Both the position numbers and the translations under genes were made by a program. The notes under the pieces were generated by a model, which had not been told where the DNA came from, made no database searches, and worked only from the letters and a program-made list of their open reading frames with translations. 64,000 nt of DNA, from the NCBI GenBank assembly GCA_009377865.1, contig WHTH01000008.1, positions 27,827 through 91,826 on the forward strand, given 5' to 3'. Positions 1-8,012 of this stretch are shown here, in pieces. The stretch's first letter is position 1; each line of letters starts with the position of its first letter. Origin of the DNA: Pseudonocardiaceae bacterium. Lineage in GTDB: Bacteria; Actinomycetota; Actinomycetes; Mycobacteriales; Pseudonocardiaceae.

Positions 1-1
1 C

Positions 2-181
2 TCCCTCAAGGGCGCTCCGACCGGCTGGGTGCTGCCGGTACGGGAGGCACGGGCGTCGGTTGGCGCCGGCTTCATCTACCCGATCTGCGGAGACATGCGC
101 ACCATGCCGGGACTGGGGTCGTCGCCCGCGCTGTCCCGGATCGACCTCGACAGCTCCGGCGAGATCCTCGGGCTGTCCTGA
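2..181 (+). CDS. fhs: Formate-tetrahydrofolate ligase, C-terminal end (cut by window edge)
   Basis: The frame is open from the first bases and ends at a TGA at 179-181, leaving the last 59 residues of a protein that starts outside the window. The tail has the family signature seen near the end of formate-THF ligases: a [18 protein letters not shown] stretch followed by a short [13 protein letters not shown] end. The family makes 10-formyl-THF from formate, THF and ATP in the cytoplasm. The next gene, 45 bases downstream, encodes a cyclodeaminase/cyclohydrolase-type folate enzyme, which supports the call. The remaining about 500 residues, including the ATP site, cannot be seen. Confidence 0.9.
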   Translation, partial: SLKGAPTGWVLPVREARASVGAGFIYPICGDMRTMPGLGSSPALSRIDLDSSGEILGLS

Positions 182-226
182 TACTCGAGTCATCCGACAT
201 CAGTCGAAACGGGAGGACGCACCACG

Positions 227-814
227 GTGGATTCGCCACTGCCCGATCAGTCGCTGCTCGACCAGCCACTGGGCACCTACCTCGAACGGTTGGCCTCGGA
301 GCAGCCGGCACCGGGTGGCGGATCCGCGGCGGCGGTGACCGGGTCGCTGGCCGCAGGCCTGGTCGCCATGGCCGCACGCTTCTCCGCCGAGCAGCTGCCC
401 GACGCGGCCGAGCGCGCGGCCGCCGCCGACCGGCAGCGGGCCGCGCTCGTCGCGATGGCCGAGCGCGACGCCGAGGCCTACGGTGCGGTGCTCGAGGCGT
501 TCCGGCTACCGGACGAGCCGGACCCGCAGCAGCGCCGACGGCAGATCAACCACGCCCTCGAGCACGCCGCGCTGGTGCCGCTGGAGATCACCGAGACCGC
601 CGCGCGGGTCGCTGCCGAAGCCGCCGAGCTCGTCGAGCGGGGAAACCCGAACCTGCGTGGTGACGCGCTCGCCGGGGTGACCCTGGCGTGGGCGGCGGCC
701 CGAGCGGCGGGCGAGCTCGTCCGGCTCAACGTCGAACTCGGGGCGCTCGAGCCGGACCTGCTCGAGCGTGCCCGTGCCGCGGTAGCCGAGGCTGCGAAGG
801 CCGCAGCGAGGTAG
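227..814 (+). CDS. fchA: Methenyl-THF cyclohydrolase / formimino-THF cyclodeaminase family protein
   Basis: A 195-residue, almost wholly alpha-helical protein of the FTCD_C family. It has the typical N-terminal signature PGGGSAAA at about residues 29-36, the glycine-rich loop that binds the folate. The GTG start at 227 has a GGGAGG ribosome site at 211-216. Members interconvert methenyl-THF and formyl-THF, or deaminate formimino-THF. The position directly after the formate-THF ligase gene points to the cyclohydrolase role in one-carbon folate metabolism; which reaction dominates cannot be read from sequence alone. Full length for the family (about 200 residues). Confidence 0.85.
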   Translation: MDSPLPDQSLLDQPLGTYLERLASEQPAPGGGSAAAVTGSLAAGLVAMAARFSAEQLPDAAERAAAADRQRAALVAMAERDAEAYGAVLEAFRLPDEPDPQQRRRQINHALEHAALVPLEITETAARVAAEAAELVERGNPNLRGDALAGVTLAWAAARAAGELVRLNVELGALEPDLLERARAAVAEAAKAAAR

Positions 815-838
815 CCGTGGCCACGCTGCTGCCCGAAC

Positions 839-1249
839 TCACTCCGACGCGGCGTCGGGTTCACCCTCGGGCGGCCGGTGCAGGCGCTCGCTCATGAGCT
901 GGACCTCGTGCGCAATCGTGCGCAACGCGTTGGTCAGCGCGCGGGTCAGCTCGTCGGTCGAGTCCATGCCCCACCCGGCCAGGGATGCTCGGGTGGCGGC
1001 GTCGGCGGCTTCGGCCGTCTCGACCTCGGCGGCGATCTCGTGGCTGAGGCACGAGGCACGGGCGGCGGCGGTTGCCCGTGCCTCGGGGTCGCGGATGTCC
1101 ATCTCGAGCAGCGCCCCGAACTCTTCCGAGTAGCGCTGCATCCGCTGGGCCAGGCCACTCACGATATCGGCCACACCCTCCAGTCTGGGCACGTTCAGGT
1201 CGGCCGGTTCGCTGCCGCCGGTTCCCGCGGGCGGGTCGTCACGGTCCAT
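839..1249 (-). CDS. Small acidic helical protein of unknown function
   Basis: 136 residues, acidic and Ala/Glu-rich, with no signal peptide, membrane segment or cysteine cluster. The sequence after residue 20 looks like two or three long helices. The ATG start is preceded by GAGAGGA, which overlaps the stop of the small upstream ORF (1263-1388), so the two are probably cotranscribed and translationally coupled. I do not recognise a family with certainty. Pairs of a short WXG100-like protein and a helical partner are common in actinobacteria, and this pair has that look. It converges with fchA, with 24 bases between the two stops. Confidence 0.6.
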   Translation of the reverse strand: MDRDDPPAGTGGSEPADLNVPRLEGVADIVSGLAQRMQRYSEEFGALLEMDIRDPEARATAAARASCLSHEIAAEVETAEAADAATRASLAGWGMDSTDELTRALTNALRTIAHEVQLMSERLHRPPEGEPDAASE

Positions 1250-1262
1250 CGCTCGGTTCCTC

Positions 1263-1388
1263 TCAACGGATCATGGCACCGATCTCGGCGGCGGCCACCC
1301 CGAACGCGATGATCCCCCGCGCATGCTCCGCGAGGGCGTCCATATCCCCCTCGATCTGCGGTATCGAAGCCGGATCGATCACAACCAC
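1263..1388 (-). pseudogene. Short ORF, possibly the N-terminal remnant of a WXG100-like protein
   Basis: A 41-residue frame starting at GTG 1388 behind a purine-rich GAGGCGGGGG stretch. Its middle, IEGDMDALAEHARGI, resembles the first helix of about 100-residue actinobacterial type VII secretion-like proteins, which normally continue for another 60 residues. Here a stop follows soon after AEIGAMIR. The stop lies 13 bases before the next gene's start, and that gene's ribosome site overlaps it. It may be a genuine micro-protein or a truncated remnant; the family resemblance is from memory and weak. Confidence 0.4.
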
Positions 1389-1589
1389 TACCCCCGCCTC
1401 GACTGACGGAAGCCTACTCGTCCGGTCGGAGCGCTGTCGCCCGGATCGTCACGGAGGGTTGGTGGCCGCACTGCGGGGGAGGGGGAGGTGCTTCCCCAGC
1501 GACCTCCGACCCCCGGGGGTGGCAGCCTGAGTTGGCGGTCACTACCGTGGTGCGGGAGCATTCCGGTGTTCTCCGAGGAGGGATACCAG

Positions 1590-2627
1590 ATGTCGTCACC
1601 TGACCTGATCGAGACCGCTCGCGAGCTCGTCGGCCCCAGCAGGGGAATCCTTGCCGCCGATGAGAGCAGCGGGACCATGAACAAGCGACTCGAGGCCGTC
1701 GGTGTGGAGGCGAATGCCGACACCAGGCGCGAGTTCCGGGAAGTGGTGATCACCACCCCCGATCTGGGGAAATGGATCAGCGGGATCATCCTGTTCGATG
1801 AGACGATCCGGGCGCAGCTGCCCGACGGCACACCGTTCGCGGACGTGTCGAAGCGCGCCGGCGTGATCCCCGGCATCAAGGTCGACACCGGCGCCAAGGC
1901 GCTCGCGGGCAGTCCCGACGAGAAGGTCACCGAGGGCCTCGACGGGCTGCGGGAACGCCTCGCGGAGTACCGCGAGATGGGCGCGCGGTTCGCGAAGTGG
2001 CGAGCCGTCATCACCATCGGCGATCAGATCCCGAGCGAGCAATGCCTGCATGCCAACGCGCATGCGCTGGCGCGCTACGCGGCACTGTGCCAGGAGCAGG
2101 GGATCGTCCCGATCGTCGAGCCCGAGGTCCTCATGGACGGTGACCACAGCATCGAACGCTGCGACGAGGTCACCACTGCGATGCTGCGGCGGACCTTCGC
2201 CGAGCTCGTGGGGCAGCAGGTGATGCTCGAGGGCATGGTGCTCAAGCCGAACATGGTGCTCTCCGGCAAGGACGCTGCGAGGCAGGCCGACGTGTCCGAG
2301 GTCGCCGAAGCCACCATCGCCTGCCTGCGCCGCTGTGTTCCGGCTGCCGTGCCGGGCATCGCTTTCCTGTCCGGTGGGCAGAGCGACGACGTCGCCACCG
2401 AACACCTCGACGCGATGAACCGGCGCGGACCTCACCCCTGGGAGCTGAGCTTCTCCTACGGGCGCGGCTTGCTGGCCGCCGGCCTGTCGGAGTGGGTGGG
2501 CAAGACGGAGAACGTCGACGCCGCCCACAAGGTGCTGGCACACCGCGCCTACTGCACCGCGATGGCCCGGCAGGGTCGCTACAGCCCGGAGATGGCGCAG
2601 CAGGAACCGGTCAGCGAGTCGGTGTGA
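1590..2627 (+). CDS. Class I fructose-bisphosphate aldolase
   Basis: 345 residues matching the animal/plant-type class I aldolase. It cleaves fructose-1,6-bisphosphate to dihydroxyacetone phosphate and glyceraldehyde-3-phosphate through a Schiff-base lysine and without metal. Visible landmarks are GILAADESSGTM at about 19-30, WRAVI at about 137, VEPEV at about 176-180, and the Schiff-base lysine in MVLKPNM (K219). The ATG at 1590 has a strong GAGGAGGGA site at 1575-1583; the frame stays open upstream but only this start has a ribosome site. Its 3' end overlaps the convergent histidine kinase gene by 17 bases. Confidence 0.95.
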   Translation: MSSPDLIETARELVGPSRGILAADESSGTMNKRLEAVGVEANADTRREFREVVITTPDLGKWISGIILFDETIRAQLPDGTPFADVSKRAGVIPGIKVDTGAKALAGSPDEKVTEGLDGLRERLAEYREMGARFAKWRAVITIGDQIPSEQCLHANAHALARYAALCQEQGIVPIVEPEVLMDGDHSIERCDEVTTAMLRRTFAELVGQQVMLEGMVLKPNMVLSGKDAARQADVSEVAEATIACLRRCVPAAVPGIAFLSGGQSDDVATEHLDAMNRRGPHPWELSFSYGRGLLAAGLSEWVGKTENVDAAHKVLAHRAYCTAMARQGRYSPEMAQQEPVSESV

Positions 2628-3807
2628 GCGGCACGGTCAGCCGCAGCCGCGTGCCGCGCCCCGGCGCGCTGTCCACCGTCAGCCGAGCGCCGAGCAGCTC
2701 GGCGCGTTGCTGCATGCCGGACAGGCCATAGCCGACCGGCCCGGCCTTCTCGGTGGCATAGGCTGCGTCACATCCCTTGCCGTCGTCGGAGACCTCGAGC
2801 ACGACGGCGTGCCTGGTCGTGCGCAGCCGGAGCAGGGATCGTCCGGCCTCGGCATGTTTCATCACGTTCTGCAGCGCCTCCTGCGCGATCCGGTAGATCG
2901 CGGTCTCGACGTGCTCGGGCAACTGGATCGCCACGGTGTCGACCGCGACGCTGGGCTCTGGTATCGACCGGGCAAGGCTCTCCAGGCTCGCGGCCAGGCC
3001 CAGGTCGTCGAGCACCGGTGGACGTAGCCCCGCGACGGCCAGCCGGGTCTCCTCGAGCGTGGCGGAGGCGAGATCCTGGGCGGCCGCGATCTGCTGGGCG
3101 GCCAGCGCGGGATTCGTCTGCACGGCGTCGGCCGCGGCGGAAAGGTGAAACGAGAGGCTGACGATCCGCTGGCTGATCCCGTCGTGGATCTCGCCGGCCA
3201 GCCGGCGACGCTCGGTCTCCTGCAGCTGTACGATCTGTTCCGCGAAGCGCTCCATCGCCTCCTCCCGCTCCGCGATGTGACGGTGCAGCCTGGCATTCTC
3301 GATGGCGCCCGCCATCAAGCCGGCCACCGAGCCCAGCAGTTCGACGTCGGCTGTGGTGAACTCGCGGCGGTCACGGGTGTGGACATTGAGCACCCCGACC
3401 AGCTGCCCCGGCCGTGTCACGATGGGCACCGAGGCCATCGAGGTGAAGTCCTGCCCGCGTAGCTCGGGGATGTAGCGGTAGCGGGGATCGTCGAGCTTGT
3501 TGTCGGTGATCACCACCGGCTCGCCGTGCGCGGCGACCCACCCCGCGACGCCCTCACCGACCGACAATCCGATCCTGCGAACCTGCTGGTCGAAGGGCGG
3601 GGTCGCGCCGCGAAGCTGCAGCCGCTGCCCGGAGCTCTCGAGCAGGTGAACGAAGCAGATGTCGGTGTGGGTGGTATCGGTGATCAGCGCGGCTACTCCC
3701 TGCACGACCTCGTCGAGGTCGAGCCCCGCCGACAACGTCTCGATCACCCGGGACAGCAGCCTGACCTCCGAATCGGCGTCGGCCAGCCCCAGCCGGGAGC
3801 GGTTCAA
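2611..3807 (-). CDS. GAF-domain sensor histidine kinase (NarL-type, HisKA_3)
   Basis: 398 residues with no membrane segment, so probably a cytoplasmic sensor. A GAF domain spans about residues 20-170. It is followed by a HisKA_3 dimerisation helix with the phosphoacceptor in the motif EIHDGISQRI (H208), and a C-terminal HATPase domain with the GYGLSGMQQRAELLG box. The ligand of the GAF domain is not evident. Its start codon overlaps the stop of the response regulator by four bases, so the two are translationally coupled and form a cognate pair. The last 17 bases overlap the aldolase gene on the other strand. Confidence 0.9.
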   Translation of the reverse strand: MNRSRLGLADADSEVRLLSRVIETLSAGLDLDEVVQGVAALITDTTHTDICFVHLLESSGQRLQLRGATPPFDQQVRRIGLSVGEGVAGWVAAHGEPVVITDNKLDDPRYRYIPELRGQDFTSMASVPIVTRPGQLVGVLNVHTRDRREFTTADVELLGSVAGLMAGAIENARLHRHIAEREEAMERFAEQIVQLQETERRRLAGEIHDGISQRIVSLSFHLSAAADAVQTNPALAAQQIAAAQDLASATLEETRLAVAGLRPPVLDDLGLAASLESLARSIPEPSVAVDTVAIQLPEHVETAIYRIAQEALQNVMKHAEAGRSLLRLRTTRHAVVLEVSDDGKGCDAAYATEKAGPVGYGLSGMQQRAELLGARLTVDSAPGRGTRLRLTVPLTPTR

Positions 3808-4475
3808 TGGAACACTCCCTCGCGCAGCGCTGCCGCCACAGCGCCGGATCGGTCGGGCACATCGAGCTTGCGGTAGATGCCGCGGGTGTGGGTCTTGACC
3901 GTCTCCTCGCTGACGGTGAGCTTGCCGGCAATGGCCCGGTTGGACAGCCCGGCGACCATCAGCGCGAGCACCTCGCTCTCCCGCTGGGTCAACCCGAGAT
4001 GCGCCCCCGGCCAGAACTCACCACCGCGGAGCGCGGCCACCGACAGCGCGACCCGGGCCGCCAGCGCCGGGTCGATGAGGATCTCACCCTCCTCGATCCG
4101 CAGCAGGTGGTCGACGAGCTCGGCGCCGCGGACGCGCTTGAGCAGGAACCCGGCAGCGCCCAGTCGCAGCGCCTGGTAGAGGTACTGCTCGTCGTCGTAG
4201 ACGGTCAGGAACACCACCTTGCACTCGCTGCGGCGGTTGCGGATCTCGGCGCACAGGTCGAAGCCGCTGGCTCCCCGCAACCTGATGTCGAGCAGCACGA
4301 CGTCCGGCTCGTGCTCGATGACCGCGGCAATGGCCTGGTCAGGTTCGGTGGCCTCGGCAACGAGCTGGATCTGGTGCTCGTAAGGGGCGAGCATCGCCCG
4401 GAGACCGTCGAGCACCATCTGGTGATCATCAACGACCATGACCCGCAGCGGGGGCCGTTCCCTGTGCCCGACCAT
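3804..4475 (-). CDS. LuxR/NarL-family response regulator
   Basis: 223 residues. A receiver domain covers about residues 10-130, with the acidic pair DD at 16-17, the phosphoacceptor D63 in LLDIRL, and the conserved lysine near LLKR. A LuxR-type helix-turn-helix (LTQRESEVLALMVAGLSNRAIA) follows in the last 65 residues. It is the first gene of a two-gene operon with the GAF histidine kinase. The ATG lies six bases after a TACGCT hexamer and has no ribosome site, so a leaderless mRNA is likely. The regulon is unknown. Confidence 0.9.
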   Translation of the reverse strand: MVGHRERPPLRVMVVDDHQMVLDGLRAMLAPYEHQIQLVAEATEPDQAIAAVIEHEPDVVLLDIRLRGASGFDLCAEIRNRRSECKVVFLTVYDDEQYLYQALRLGAAGFLLKRVRGAELVDHLLRIEEGEILIDPALAARVALSVAALRGGEFWPGAHLGLTQRESEVLALMVAGLSNRAIAGKLTVSEETVKTHTRGIYRKLDVPDRSGAVAAALREGVFH

Positions 4476-4481
4476 GGGCGC

Positions 4482-4487
4482 AGCGTA
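4482..4487 (-). promoter_or_regulatory. Extended -10 (TACGCT) for a leaderless response regulator mRNA
   Basis: TACGCT on the minus strand ends six bases before the ATG at 4475 and matches the actinobacterial TANNNT -10 consensus. Transcription would start at or within one base of the start codon. No clear -35. Confidence 0.5.
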
Positions 4488-4531
4488 CGCAGTATCGAGC
4501 CGCGACAGTGAGGCCTACTTCCGGGCTCGGG

Positions 4532-5272
4532 CTAGCTCTCGCGGTGGGCGCGCATCGCGGAGTGCTGATCGCGCGGTTTGAGCACGATCTGGTCGATGTT
4601 GACGTGTGACGGACGGGTGACGGCGAACGCGATGACGTCGGCGACGTCCCCGGCAGACAGCGGAGTCAGCCCCCGGTAGACGCGATCGGCCTTCTCCGTG
4701 TCACCGCCGAAGCGAACCAGCGAGAACTCGGTATCGACCATGCCGGGCGCGACCTCGGTGAACCGCACCGGCTGGCCGAGGTGCTCACCGCGCAGCGTGC
4801 GGTGCAGTGCGGCCTGCGCATGTTTTGCCGAGGTGTAGCCGGAGCCGTTGTCGTAGGCCTCCAGCGCCGCGATCGATGTCACGGTCACCACGTGCCCGTC
4901 GCCGGAGTCGATCAGCTTCGGTAGCAGCGCCCTGGTCAGCCGCAGCGTGCCGAGCACGTTGGCCTCCCACATCCAGCGCCAGTTCTCCTCGTCGGCGTCG
5001 AGCACCGGCTCGATACCTTTGGCTCCGCCGGCGTTGTTCACCAGTACCCGGGCAGCTCTGATGCCGTCGGTGAACGCGGCCACCGAGTCGGGGTCGAGCA
5101 CGTCGAGCGGCAGTGCAGTGCCGCCGATCAAGGTGGCGATATCGGCGCAGCGCTGCACCCGGCGCGCCCCGAGCACGACGTGGAAGCCTGCGGCGGCCAG
5201 CGCGTGGGCGGTGGCGGCACCGATGCCGGCGCTGGCGCCGGTGACGACGGCGGTCGGTCGCTGAGCGTTCAC
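4532..5272 (-). CDS. Short-chain dehydrogenase/reductase (YdfG-like SDR)
   Basis: 246 residues with the classical SDR pattern: nucleotide-binding TGASAGIG at 11-18, NNAG at 79-82, and the catalytic set S133, Y146, K150. The arginine pair GARR after the second strand suggests NADP(H). The substrate is unknown; YdfG-type members reduce 3-hydroxy acids or related carbonyls. The frame is open to 5344, but the GTG at 5272 is preferred. It gives the usual short N terminus before the Rossmann fold and lies six bases after a TACCGT hexamer, the leaderless pattern seen elsewhere in this window. It is divergent from mshA. Confidence 0.85.
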   Translation of the reverse strand: MNAQRPTAVVTGASAGIGAATAHALAAAGFHVVLGARRVQRCADIATLIGGTALPLDVLDPDSVAAFTDGIRAARVLVNNAGGAKGIEPVLDADEENWRWMWEANVLGTLRLTRALLPKLIDSGDGHVVTVTSIAALEAYDNGSGYTSAKHAQAALHRTLRGEHLGQPVRFTEVAPGMVDTEFSLVRFGGDTEKADRVYRGLTPLSAGDVADVIAFAVTRPSHVNIDQIVLKPRDQHSAMRAHRES

Positions 5273-5278
5273 GTCGCC

Positions 5279-5284
5279 ACGGTA
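5279..5284 (-). promoter_or_regulatory. -10 (TACCGT) for the SDR gene, leaderless
   Basis: TACCGT on the minus strand, six bases before the GTG start at 5272, with no ribosome site between. It supports that start over the longer open frame. Confidence 0.45.
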
Positions 5285-5383
5285 ATGGCCGCGCCCGGTG
5301 AGGGGCAGTGTTTGGTCGCGGCGAGCCAGAGCTCGCATCGCCACTCACCGGGCGCGGCCGCGCGACCTGGCAGGATGGTGTGC

Positions 5384-6676
5384 GTGATCGGCCGGATGCG
5401 GACGGCACTGCGGCGCGTCGCGGTGCTCTCAGTGCACACCTCCCCGTTGGAGCAGCCGGGCACCGGCGACGCCGGCGGGATGAACGTCTACATCGTGCAG
5501 ACGGCTCGGCGGATGGCCCGCAGAGGTGTCGAGGTCGAGGTGTTCACGCGGGCGACCTCCTCGGGGCTACCGCCGGTGGTGGAACTGGCGCCGGGTGTCA
5601 CCGTCCGGCACATCACCGCCGGCCCGTTCGAGGGCTTGGGCAAGCACGACCTGCCGGCGCAGCTATGCGCGTTCACTGCCGGGGTGCTGCGCGCCGAGGC
5701 GCGCCGTGAGCCCGGGTACTACGACGTCGTGCACTCGCACTACTGGCTGTCCGGCCAGGTCGGCTGGCTCGCGCGGGACCGCTGGGGCGTGCCGCTCGTG
5801 CACACCGCGCACACGCTGGCCAGGGTCAAGAACGCCGCGCTCGCCGACGGCGACACACCGGAGCCCTACACCCGCGTGATCGGCGAGCAGCAGGTGGTCG
5901 CCGAAGCCGATCGGCTGGTGGCCAACACTCCGGCCGAGGCAGCCCAGCTCGTCGACCTCTACGGTGCCGATCCGGACCGCACTCAGACGATCCCGCCAGG
6001 TGTCGACCTGGAGCGCTTCAAGCCCGGTCGGCCGCAGCAGGCGCGCGCTGAGCTGAAGGTGCCGCCGGACGCGGTGGTGCTCGCCTTCGTCGGCCGCATC
6101 CAGCCGCTGAAGGCCCCAGAGGTGTTGCTGCACGCGGCGGCGGAGATGGTGCGCCGCGACCCCTCGCTTCGCCCCCGGTTGCGGGTGCTGGTGGTCGGTG
6201 GACCGTCGGGCAGCGGGCTGGCGGCGCCGACCTCGCTGCAGCAGCTGGCCGGCCGACTGGGCATCAGCGAGCAGGTGCGTTTCCTGCCACCGCAGCACGG
6301 TGAGGGGCTGGCACAGGTGTACCGGGCGGCCGACGTCGTCGCGGTGCCGAGTCACAACGAGTCGTTCGGTCTCGTGGCGCTGGAGGCACAGGCCTGCGGG
6401 ACGCCGGTGGTGGCCGCCGCGGTCGGCGGGCTACCGGTCGCGGTCGCCGACCGGGTCTCCGGGCTGCTGGTGGCCAGCCGTGCCGCTGCCGATTGGGCCG
6501 ACGCGCTCTCCGTCGTCGCACTGCGGCCGGCCGCCCGGCAGCGGCTCTCCGCGGCCGCGGTGGCGCATGCCCGCAGCTTCTCCTGGGAACGTACGACCGC
6601 TGCGCTGCTGTGCACCTACGGTGCCGCCGCAGCGGACTACCGGTTCGGTGCCTTCGACGAGGAGGCTGCATCGTGA
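5384..6676 (+). CDS. mshA: D-inositol-3-phosphate glycosyltransferase (mycothiol synthesis)
   Basis: About 430 residues, GT4 family, GT-B fold. It transfers GlcNAc from UDP-GlcNAc to inositol-3-phosphate, the first step of mycothiol synthesis. Visible MshA features are [19 protein letters not shown] near the N terminus, [20 protein letters not shown], the donor-site motif [12 protein letters not shown], and the E-x7-E region [22 protein letters not shown] 5384 has CAGGA eight bases upstream; ATG 5375 and ATG 5396 are alternatives. The four-base overlap with the following YbjN gene and the gpm/senX3/regX3 neighbourhood are the conserved mycobacterial arrangement. Confidence 0.93.
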   Translation: MIGRMRTALRRVAVLSVHTSPLEQPGTGDAGGMNVYIVQTARRMARRGVEVEVFTRATSSGLPPVVELAPGVTVRHITAGPFEGLGKHDLPAQLCAFTAGVLRAEARREPGYYDVVHSHYWLSGQVGWLARDRWGVPLVHTAHTLARVKNAALADGDTPEPYTRVIGEQQVVAEADRLVANTPAEAAQLVDLYGADPDRTQTIPPGVDLERFKPGRPQQARAELKVPPDAVVLAFVGRIQPLKAPEVLLHAAAEMVRRDPSLRPRLRVLVVGGPSGSGLAAPTSLQQLAGRLGISEQVRFLPPQHGEGLAQVYRAADVVAVPSHNESFGLVALEAQACGTPVVAAAVGGLPVAVADRVSGLLVASRAAADWADALSVVALRPAARQRLSAAAVAHARSFSWERTTAALLCTYGAAAADYRFGAFDEEAAS

Positions 6677-7173
6677 CACCCTCCGACCTCGACGGCGTCA
6701 TCGCCGAGACGCTCGACGAGGCGGGACTGGACTACGAGCGCCGTGAGGAGGGGAGCTTCTTCGTCACGCTGCCTGGGACGAAGAAGCTGCAGACCAACTG
6801 CTGGTTGGTCGTCGGTGAGCACGGCATGGTGGTCGAGACGTTCGTGTGCCGCCGGCCCGACGAGGCGCACGAGCAGTTCTACCGTTACCTGCTGCGCCGC
6901 AACGCCCGACTCTACGGGGTGCACTACACCGTCGATGGGGTCGGGGACGTCCACCTCGTTGGCCGGTTCGCCCATCACGCCGTCACCGGTGAGGAACTCG
7001 ACCGGGTGCTCGGCCAGGTCGTCGAGGCCGCCGACGGGGACTTCAACACCCTCCTGGAGATCGGATTCGCCTCGTCGATCCGCCGCGAGTGGGACTGGCG
7101 GGTCTCGCGGGGCGAATCACTGACCAATCTCGCGGCCTTCGAGCACCTGGTGCGGGGCAAGGACCGCGGCTGA
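6673..7173 (+). CDS. YbjN-domain protein next to mshA (Rv0487 type)
   Basis: 166 residues, soluble, with the YbjN/SecB-chaperone-like fold suggested by its pattern ([18 protein letters not shown], then [17 protein letters not shown]). GTG 6673 overlaps the mshA stop in a GTGA, with a GAGGAGG site at 6659-6665, so it is translationally coupled to mshA. The gene stays beside mshA across mycolic-acid and related actinobacteria. Its molecular role is unknown; a chaperone-like or regulatory partner is inference. Confidence 0.8.
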   Translation: MTPSDLDGVIAETLDEAGLDYERREEGSFFVTLPGTKKLQTNCWLVVGEHGMVVETFVCRRPDEAHEQFYRYLLRRNARLYGVHYTVDGVGDVHLVGRFAHHAVTGEELDRVLGQVVEAADGDFNTLLEIGFASSIRREWDWRVSRGESLTNLAAFEHLVRGKDRG

Positions 7174-7654
7174 CCGGACAGCACCCTGCCCACGGACAAT
7201 GTTTCGGTTCCGAATTGCGGTAAAGCGGCGTCCGCTGACCGCGTTTCGGTTCCGATTAGCGGTAGGGGCCGCAGCCGGGCGTGAGAGTGCGGCGGGACGA
7301 CCCGGGGAGAGGGGGGAGTCGCACACACGGGCCGTCCCGCCGCGATGTCCCGCAATGACGGATCCGGTGGGCGGGGGGCACCCAGGGATCCTGCGGGCCG
7401 CGGTCCGACGGGGGGAGGACGAACCGCGGTCTGTTGCCCCCGCGGGCCGGGAGTGGGTGGACTCGACCGCGAGCGCGATGCCACCGTCTCAGGACCCAGA
7501 GTCGATCACAAGACCCCCGTGGGCGTCCATTCGAGTGGATCCACGGTCCAGGCGGGTACAGGGAGTCGCCTGGGCCGGATCGGCCGTCCGGCGTTGCGCC
7601 GGGCACAGCGCACTAGGCTGACGCCTGATCAGGTCGACGTCCGGGAGGATCGTG
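7174..7654. other. 481-base spacer without a convincing gene
   Basis: No frame here has gene-like protein sequence or a supported start. The first 90 bases carry a pair of GGTTCC-centred palindromes (listed separately); the rest is GC- and purine-rich sequence with runs of GGGG. It lies between the mshA/YbjN unit and a truncated maleylpyruvate isomerase-like gene, so it may be what is left of lost genes. M. tuberculosis has a LysE-type exporter (Rv0488) at this point, and it is absent here. Confidence 0.6.
7196..7266. repeat. GGTTCC-core palindromic repeat, copy 1
   Basis: Two near-identical blocks, TTTCGGTTCCGAATTGCGG and, about 40 bases on, TTTCGGTTCCGATTAGCGG. Each has a TCGG-TT-CCGA palindrome. 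The second block is preceded by GACCGCG, exactly as at 26764-26836. It lies just after the YbjN stop. Confidence 0.55.
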
Positions 7655-7975
7655 ATGGCAGGGCTCGGGTACGAGCGCTACTGCACCGAGCTCGTCGCCG
7701 AGGCGGCGAGCTTCGCCGAGTCGGTGGGCGACGCCGACCCCGCGCAGCAGGTGCCCACCTGCCCCGAGTGGACGCTGGCGCAGCTGGGGGAACACCTCGG
7801 GAAGGCGCACCGGTGGGTGACCACCATCGTCGAGTGGCGGGCTACCGAGCCCGTGGCGCTCCCCGAAGTGGCGGCGCCCGACGGAACCGTCGAGCGCGCC
7901 GCCTGGCTCCGCGACGGCGCCCGCGACCTCGCCGCCGCGCTGCTGGACCGGTGGCTGGAACGAACCAGGTTCTGA
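7655..7975 (+). pseudogene. Truncated mycothiol-dependent maleylpyruvate isomerase-like protein (N-terminal domain only)
   Basis: 106 residues starting at ATG 7655 behind GGGAGG at 7643-7648. The sequence VPTCPEWTLAQLGEHLGKAHRWV is the helical-bundle signature of the maleylpyruvate isomerase N-terminal (DinB-like) family, in which the His/Glu residues bind a metal. Family members are usually 200-260 residues with a C-terminal domain; here the frame stops after WLERTRF and I find no continuation in another frame. It is probably a decayed gene, though an isolated N-terminal domain with an intact ribosome site could still be made. Confidence 0.6.
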
Positions 7976-8012
7976 CCGGCCCACGTTCTGATCGACCTCG
8001 GCAGCGGAAGCG

